Positions 63,004 to 64,000 of a stretch of 64,000 nucleotides of DNA are shown here, in pieces. A program made the translations under genes and the position numbers. The stretch's first letter is position 1, and each line of letters begins with the position of its first letter. Source of the stretch: Scytonema tolypothrichoides VB-61278 (GTDB lineage: Bacteria > Cyanobacteriota > Cyanobacteriia > Cyanobacteriales > Nostocaceae); NCBI RefSeq assembly GCF_000828085.3, contig NZ_JXCA02000001.1, positions 718,741 through 782,740 of the forward strand, read 5' to 3'. The notes under the pieces are model-generated. The model did not search any database. It was not told the DNA's origin and worked only from the letters and a program-made list of their open reading frames with translations.

Positions 63004-64000
63004 TTAATCACAAGGCAAAAGCATGACAGTGTTATCACCATTGCCACCCGCTGCCAAAGTCTTACCATCTGGACTAAAGACAACACAATAAATTGGATCT
63101 TCACCAACAGTGAAAGTACGGATTTCCTTCCCTGTCTCCACTTGCCAAAGCCTCACCGTCTTGTCTTTACTACCACTTGCGATCTGTTTGCCATCTGGAC
63201 TGAATGTCACAGAACAAACATCATCAGAGTGTCCTCCAAGAGTGCGTAGTTCTAAACCGCTTGAGAGTAGCCAAATCTTAATTGTCTTGTCTGTACCGCC
63301 ACTGACAAGAGTTTTCCCATCTGGACTAAAAGCTATAGAATAAATTCCTCCCAATTCTTCGGAATGACCTTTAAGAGTCAAAAATTTATTTTCAGCCAGA
63401 TACCACACTTTGATAGTTTTATCCTTGCTAGCACCAGCACTGGCTAAAATCTTTCCATCTGGACTGAAAGCAAGGCAGAAAACCTCGTCACAATGCCCGT
63501 GGAGTGTAGATGTTTCTTTATTTGTATCTATAGACCAAAGCTTGACACTCTTATCTTTACTACCGCTAGCTAAAGTTTTTCCATCTGGGCTAAATGCGAC
63601 ACTATAAACTTTTTCTTTATGCCCTTTGAACGTAGAGAGTTCCTTTCCTGTGGAAGTCTCCCACAGTTGAATCGTTTTATCATCATTTCCACTCGCCAAA
63701 AGTTTACCATCAGGACTGAATGCTACAGAATTCACTGCGCTAGAACAAGAAAATCCTCCGGTTTCCCTAAGCATGCGAGGTTCTTTGTCAGCCAAATGCC
63801 AAATTTTTATGGTTTTGTCATCACAAGCACTGGCTAATGTTTGCCCGTTGGGACTAAAAGCAACGGATGTCACTTTATAGAAAACAGGACTTTCTGTTGT
63901 TAAACCTTCACCTGTTGGGGGTGATGTCGGTACGCTGACAACAGGTGTAGAAACTTCACCTGTTGGGGGTGATGTCGGTACGCTGACAACAGGTGTAGAA
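63004..64000 (-). CDS. WD40-repeat protein (partial, N-terminus beyond window)
   Basis: The open frame continues to the window edge. The C-terminal 290 residues form seven WD40 repeats with the VxSVAFSPDGKTLASGS...VKLW consensus; the last has VMLLPCD in place of the usual end. A seven-bladed propeller is expected. Upstream is a Pro/Thr/Ser linker built of a 48-base tandem repeat (STPVVSVPTSPPTGEV). In cyanobacteria such proteins often carry a Ser/Thr kinase or NB-ARC domain at the N-terminus; that part is not visible, so its presence is unknown. Confidence 0.9.
   Translation of the reverse strand, partial: STPVVSVPTSPPTGEVSTPVVSVPTSPPTGEGLTTESPVFYKVTSVAFSPNGQTLASACDDKTIKIWHLADKEPRMLRETGGFSCSSAVNSVAFSPDGKLLASGNDDKTIQLWETSTGKELSTFKGHKEKVYSVAFSPDGKTLASGSKDKSVKLWSIDTNKETSTLHGHCDEVFCLAFSPDGKILASAGASKDKTIKVWYLAENKFLTLKGHSEELGGIYSIAFSPDGKTLVSGGTDKTIKIWLLSSGLELRTLGGHSDDVCSVTFSPDGKQIASGSKDKTVRLWQVETGKEIRTFTVGEDPIYCVVFSPDGKTLAAGGNGDNTVMLLPCD
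63907..64000. repeat. 48-bp in-frame tandem repeat in WD40 protein linker
   Basis: Copy 1 is 63907-63954 and copy 2 begins at 63955, identical for the 46 bases seen before the window ends. It encodes 16 residues per unit. Confidence 0.85.

Overview
The window comes from a filamentous, probably heterocyst-forming cyanobacterium of the Nostocales (Calothrix, Tolypothrix or Scytonema-like). The pointers are a complete phycocyanin operon, phylloquinone genes, many GCGATCGC (HIP1) octamers, heptanucleotide short tandem repeats between genes, and families such as DUF1822, CHAT and UPF0175/DUF3368 that are abundant in this group. The genus is inference; there is no rRNA in the window.

Layout. 1-7276 (minus strand): a seven-gene lipid cluster in transcription order: fatty acyl-AMP ligase, acyl-ACP desaturase, acyl carrier protein, cyclopropane-synthase-like methyltransferase, alpha-oxoamine synthase, Rieske oxygenase, and a 3-ketosphinganine-reductase-like SDR cut by the window edge. 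The gene content fits an activated, desaturated fatty acid condensed with an amino acid and then reduced, giving a sphingoid-like long-chain amino alcohol. 8216-17469: mostly ordinary genes (CysQ-type phosphatase, orphan ABC ATPase, TPR protein, YbjQ, tRNA-Val, MazG, ProA, bestrophin). 17866-21564: a large hybrid sensor kinase. 21556-26183: phylloquinone genes menF, menC, menE, menI. 26276-28717: a HopA1-domain protein and an APH-type kinase, the pair that dehydrates Ser/Thr in thioamitide and class V lanthipeptide pathways; no precursor gene is visible next to it. 28958-33773: a zinc-ribbon P-loop kinase, a NarL-type two-component pair, an RND-pump remnant, a methyltransferase, a frameshifted toxin-like gene and a TMEM14 protein.

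33862-40463 (plus strand): a DUF815 AAA ATPase followed by a three-gene set: a membrane-anchored coiled-coil protein ending in a TerB-C-like domain, a BrxD-like (DUF2791) ATPase and an Lhr-like helicase. It resembles Ter/BREX-associated defence modules. 40562-45519: an island of small secreted or membrane proteins of unknown role, with repeated leader sequences, and a UPF0175/DUF3368 toxin-antitoxin pair. 45566-50026 (minus): a tightly coupled operon of a sigma-70-like protein, a DUF1822 protein, a CHAT-protease membrane protein and a CPBP protease. 50687-51020: an IS66 transposase relic.

51899-55825: cpcB-cpcA-linker-linker-cpcD without lyase or cpcG genes. The order matches the red-light-inducible second phycocyanin operon (cpc2) of chromatically acclimating cyanobacteria. 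Its intergenic spaces hold large inverted repeats, a terminator-like hairpin and a MITE-like element. 55945-61400: a TSUP exporter, then a minus-strand group of a membrane-anchored Hsp70/actin-type ATPase, a glycine-zipper protein and a restriction-endonuclease-like/ParA fusion. 61608-64000: a metallophosphoesterase and a WD40-repeat protein running off the window.

Repeats are a strong theme. Intergenic-type repeats have entered reading frames without breaking them in menC, in the helicase and at the end of the metallophosphoesterase. Two elements with the same terminal inverted repeat core lie in the lipid cluster and in the phycocyanin operon.
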